31,752 nucleotides of DNA, taken from positions 1-31,752 of IMG/VR virus record IMGVR_UViG_3300022916_000058, one strand, 5' to 3'. Below, piece by piece: positions 29,361 to 31,752 of this stretch (the first letter of the stretch is position 1; each line of letters begins with the position of its first letter). The notes below the pieces were generated by a model. The model saw nothing but the letters and a program-made list of their open reading frames with translations. It was not told the origin of the DNA and did no database searches. A program made the position numbers and the translations under genes. This stretch comes from a virus.

Positions 29361-30194
29361 ATGGCTAACGGTCCTTGGGGTTTCAAGCGTACGGGCGGAC
29401 GGTTCGATCTGCAGATGGGCCCGCGCATCACCGAAGCGTCAGCGGGCGATAGCGCCACGTGGGCGCAGTTGCTGAGCACAGCATCGTCGGTCGCCTTCGC
29501 CACGTCAGCAGCGCACGCTGGTAGCGCGACGTTCGCGGATTCGGCGGCATACGCTGCTAGCGCCGGATACGCGGCAAGCGCTGGGCACGCTGGATCGGCA
29601 ACTTTCGCGGATTCGGCGGCGTCAGCGGGCTACGCGGTGTCGGCCTCTTACGCTGAGTCGGCTGCCTATGCTGCTTCTGCCGCCTATGCCGCGAGCGCTG
29701 GATACGCTGCGAGTGCTGCCTACGCTGCTAGCGCCGGATACGCGGCAAGCGCAGGCCATGCCAACAGCGCCACCGCTGCGACGTCGGCGGCAAAGGCGAA
29801 CACCGCCAGCGCCATCGACGACGGGGTGGCGAGTGCGACGGGCGCGGAGATCGTGTCGGCTGTCGACTTGATCAACAGCCACGTGCACGCGCGGTTGCGG
29901 ATGCGGTCGCTTGGCCCGCTCGCGGTGAATGTCAAGGCTCCCACGTCGGCGCAGTGGCTGATCTTCAACCCAGCGAGCAATCTGCAGGTGAGTTTCCCTG
30001 CTGCGAGTTCGGTGCCGGGTACCGAGTGGGACATCACAACGATCGGCGTCTCCGAACTGTCGTGCATCGCGGGTAGCGGCGACTTCATCGGGGTTGCTGG
30101 TGCGGGCGGGTTCGTGTCGTCGGTGGTGCTGTCGTCGCCGCTGGAATCGGTCACGATCCGCGCGTTCGGCTCCAATGCCCTGATCGTGATGTAG
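29361..30194 (+). CDS. Tail fibre with Ala/Ser hexapeptide repeats
   Basis: This 277-aa protein has a short N-terminal anchor (PWGFKRTGGRFDLQMGPRIT), then residues about 40-155 made of a six-residue repeat of the form Y/H-A-x-S-A-x (YAASAG, YAASAA, HAGSAT, FADSAA). Similar (S/T)A(S)YA repeats occur in phage fibres, where they are thought to make thin trimeric shafts. A C-terminal beta domain follows (LAVNVKAPTSAQWLIFNPAS to the end). It is probably a side or tip fibre. Neighbouring virion genes on both sides support this. GAGGAG precedes ATG 29361. Confidence 0.65.
   Translation: MANGPWGFKRTGGRFDLQMGPRITEASAGDSATWAQLLSTASSVAFATSAAHAGSATFADSAAYAASAGYAASAGHAGSATFADSAASAGYAVSASYAESAAYAASAAYAASAGYAASAAYAASAGYAASAGHANSATAATSAAKANTASAIDDGVASATGAEIVSAVDLINSHVHARLRMRSLGPLAVNVKAPTSAQWLIFNPASNLQVSFPAASSVPGTEWDITTIGVSELSCIAGSGDFIGVAGAGGFVSSVVLSSPLESVTIRAFGSNALIVM
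29550..29752 (+). repeat. 32-bp exact direct repeat inside the fibre gene
   Basis: The same 32 bases, beginning TACGCTGCTAGCGCCGGATA, occur at 29550-29581 and 29721-29752. The 171-base offset is a multiple of three (57 codons), so recombination between the copies would delete 57 residues in frame. Shorter imperfect copies of the hexapeptide codons fill the space between, along with a second copy of TTCGCGGATTCGGCGG. Confidence 0.85.
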
Positions 30195-30203
30195 GAGGAT
30201 GCG

Positions 30204-30881
30204 ATGACTTCGCTCTATATCAACCCGAACACGTACGCCATCGCGGCGCGGGACTTCGCCACCGCGGCGGGCCACAACTTCATCTCAGGCGGCGCGCGCA
30301 ACGGGTGGGCTGCTGCTGATTTCCAATCCGGTGACACGTGCTCCGTGGACGCCAGCGGGCAGCTCACCATCGACGCCGACGGCGCCAACGGGCTGCAGAT
30401 CCGATACATCGCAAAGACGTTCCGGCTGCCCGGCCCGCCCGGATCGATGAACGGCATTCGGTGGTGGGCAAACGTCGACTTTACGAGCACCGTGGCGACA
30501 GTGACGGAAACCGAATTCCGCCCAAAGCTAGGTGACTCAAGCGGCGACCGGATCGATCTCGAGGTTCACTACGCGGGCGCGCAGCAGTACCGAATCCAGC
30601 GAGACATCGGGACCGACGGCGGCTCGACGACCAGCGGCGCGACTGCGAAGGCGTGGCCCGGTGACAACAACTCGATCGTGAGCATGTGGTGGAAGCCCAA
30701 CGCGATCTACGGCGGCGTGGGGATCGGTGGCGAGGCGGAGACGTTGCAGGGGTGGAACGCGCTACTGCGCACGTGGCGCGGCACGGACCACACGATCACC
30801 GTCACGCTGTACTTTGCCCCGTCGAACAACACGCAACGGATCAAGGCAGTCTTCAAGGACATGATCCTTGACTGCACCTAG
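30204..30881 (+). CDS. Beta-rich virion protein, probable jelly-roll
   Basis: This 225-aa protein follows TAGGAGG. It reads as a carbohydrate-binding-like beta sandwich: SVDASGQLTIDADGANGLQI, RYIAKTFRLPGPPGS, WWANVDFTSTVATVTETEF, ending TITVTLYFAPSNNTQRIKAV. It lies after the fibre gene, so a fibre-tip or host-recognition role is plausible. No enzyme motif is seen. The fold guess is from strand pattern only. Confidence 0.5.
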   Translation: MTSLYINPNTYAIAARDFATAAGHNFISGGARNGWAAADFQSGDTCSVDASGQLTIDADGANGLQIRYIAKTFRLPGPPGSMNGIRWWANVDFTSTVATVTETEFRPKLGDSSGDRIDLEVHYAGAQQYRIQRDIGTDGGSTTSGATAKAWPGDNNSIVSMWWKPNAIYGGVGIGGEAETLQGWNALLRTWRGTDHTITVTLYFAPSNNTQRIKAVFKDMILDCT

Positions 30882-30890
30882 GAGGGACAC

Positions 30891-31316
30891 ATGATCGCCA
30901 TCACGAACGACGCAGGCACGGTACAGCACGTCTACCACGCGGCGTGTCTGTCGCAGCAAGTCGGCGAACGCGTGCTCGTCATCGGCACGCACGGCACGGC
31001 GAATCACCACGCGAGCGAGTGTCACGACGTCACCGACGCCAACGGAGCGGAGATCGTGGGCGGCCCGCTGCCCGTGGTCGTAGGCGGCGCCGTGGTCGAG
31101 GGAGACGCCCCGGACAACTGGGGTGCGATGCTCGCCATGGATGCCAAGCGCGAAGCACAGCGCCAGATCGCCACCATGGACGAAGACGACGCGACGACGG
31201 CCGAGTGGGAAGCGCTGTGCGAGATCGCCTGCGTCGACATCGGCAAGGGGCGCAAGGCCGCGAAGGTCAAGACCGCGAAGGCGGCAGCGGCGCGGACGAT
31301 GGGCGGCATGCTGTGA
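30891..31316 (+). CDS. Small hypothetical protein before the endolysin
   Basis: This 141-aa protein follows TAGGAGGG. The N-terminal half is beta-rich (MIAITNDAGTVQHVYHAACL, then ERVLVIGTHG); the C-terminal half is helical and ends in an Ala/Lys-rich segment (GRKAAKVKTAKAAAARTMGG). It has five Cys with no clear zinc pattern. Its GTGA junction with the amidase gene suggests the two are translated together, perhaps as a lysis or virion-tip pair. There is no transmembrane segment, so it is not a holin. Confidence 0.55.
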   Translation: MIAITNDAGTVQHVYHAACLSQQVGERVLVIGTHGTANHHASECHDVTDANGAEIVGGPLPVVVGGAVVEGDAPDNWGAMLAMDAKREAQRQIATMDEDDATTAEWEALCEIACVDIGKGRKAAKVKTAKAAAARTMGGML

Positions 31317-31752
31317 TCGCCGTCGTCATCGGCCACCGCCTGTCATCGCAGGGCGCAGTCAACGCCCGCGGCGTGACCGAGTATGTCTTCAACGGCACGC
31401 TAGCCGCCGACGTACACGCCGCCCTCATGGTCTACGGGATCGAGTCCCGCGTGGTCGAGCGCCCGAACCACCGCGGCGGCTACAGCGAGCAGGCTGCCAA
31501 CTTGAACGCCATGGGCGTTGATGCCGTGGTCGAACTCCACTTCAACAGCGCAAGCGCCCCCGCGGCCACCGGCACCGAGACGCTATGCCACCCCCGAAGC
31601 TCGCACGGCCACGCGCTCGCCACGGCGATCCAGCGCTCCATGTGCGCGGTGCTCGGCTTGCGTGACCGCGGCGTCAAGGCAACGGAAACCAACGGCGCAG
31701 GCGTGGAACTCAAGACGCTCACGCGAACGCACGCACCAGCGGTCATCGTCGA
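31313..31752 (+). CDS. N-acetylmuramoyl-L-alanine amidase, 5' part
   Basis: The gene starts at GTG 31313 and runs off the window after 146 codons. It matches the Amidase_3 zinc enzyme family: H8 (VIGHRLS), E23 (GVTEY) and H76 (VVELHFNSA) are the expected zinc ligands, with TGTETLCHP following as in the family. The catalytic Glu would fall at the cut, after APAVIV. Such enzymes cut the bond between muramic acid and the stem peptide and serve as phage endolysins. No signal peptide is visible, so release would need a holin, not seen in this window. Confidence 0.85.
   Translation, partial: MIAVVIGHRLSSQGAVNARGVTEYVFNGTLAADVHAALMVYGIESRVVERPNHRGGYSEQAANLNAMGVDAVVELHFNSASAPAATGTETLCHPRSSHGHALATAIQRSMCAVLGLRDRGVKATETNGAGVELKTLTRTHAPAVIV

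Noticed and set aside
1-31752. tRNA genes, CRISPR arrays, insertion sequences, integrase or attachment sites
   Set aside because: I looked by eye for cloverleaf T-loop motifs, spaced identical repeats, transposase motifs and recombinase signatures and saw none. The regular repeats found are all within fibre genes or the short TGACACA array.

Overview
This window is a GC-rich tailed-bacteriophage (or prophage) segment covering the packaging, head and tail genes. Nearly every gene is on the + strand, and many overlap by 1-4 bases (ATGA, GTGA or TAATG junctions). The head genes resemble those of Mu-like phages: a gp29-type portal joined to an F-like domain, and an I-like protease with an internal Z-like scaffold start. 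The tail genes are of the lambda/siphovirus type: a long tube protein, a tail chaperone pair with a -1 frameshift site, and a tape measure protein. No sheath gene is seen, so a long non-contractile tail is likely. The host cannot be named from the sequence; base composition only says a high-GC bacterium. No integrase, transposase, replication gene, tRNA or CRISPR was found here.

Region 1 (1-7155) holds about 17 small accessory genes. They include two ribbon-helix-helix proteins, a helix-turn-helix regulator preceded by short TGACACA repeats, four Cys-rich probable zinc proteins, a two-helix membrane protein, and a 506-aa protein of the MptE/Maf (DUF115) family, which is unexpected in a phage. 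Region 2 (7152-9724) is packaging: a probable small terminase, then a protein with the Thr1/Asp17/Lys layout of HslV/proteasome beta subunits, then the large terminase.

Region 3 (9725-11218) interrupts the usual terL-portal order. It has a good sigma70-like promoter, a leader with a perfect 12-bp inverted repeat, a ParB-like/DGQHR gene, and a convergent two-gene minus-strand operon with its own promoter and palindromic operators. It looks like a self-regulated inserted ('moron'-like) cassette.

Region 4 (11219-16305) is the head module: portal/F fusion, protease with nested scaffold, decoration protein, major capsid protein. Region 5 (16320-20949) begins with a repeat-rich probable head fibre and two beta-rich virion proteins, followed by head-tail joining proteins. 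Region 6 (20963-28543) is the tail: tube, G/GT chaperones, tape measure, distal tail and hub proteins. Region 7 (28554-31752) has fibre or receptor-binding candidates, including an Ala/Ser-rich hexapeptide-repeat protein, then a small protein and the start of an N-acetylmuramoyl-L-alanine amidase (endolysin), cut by the window end.
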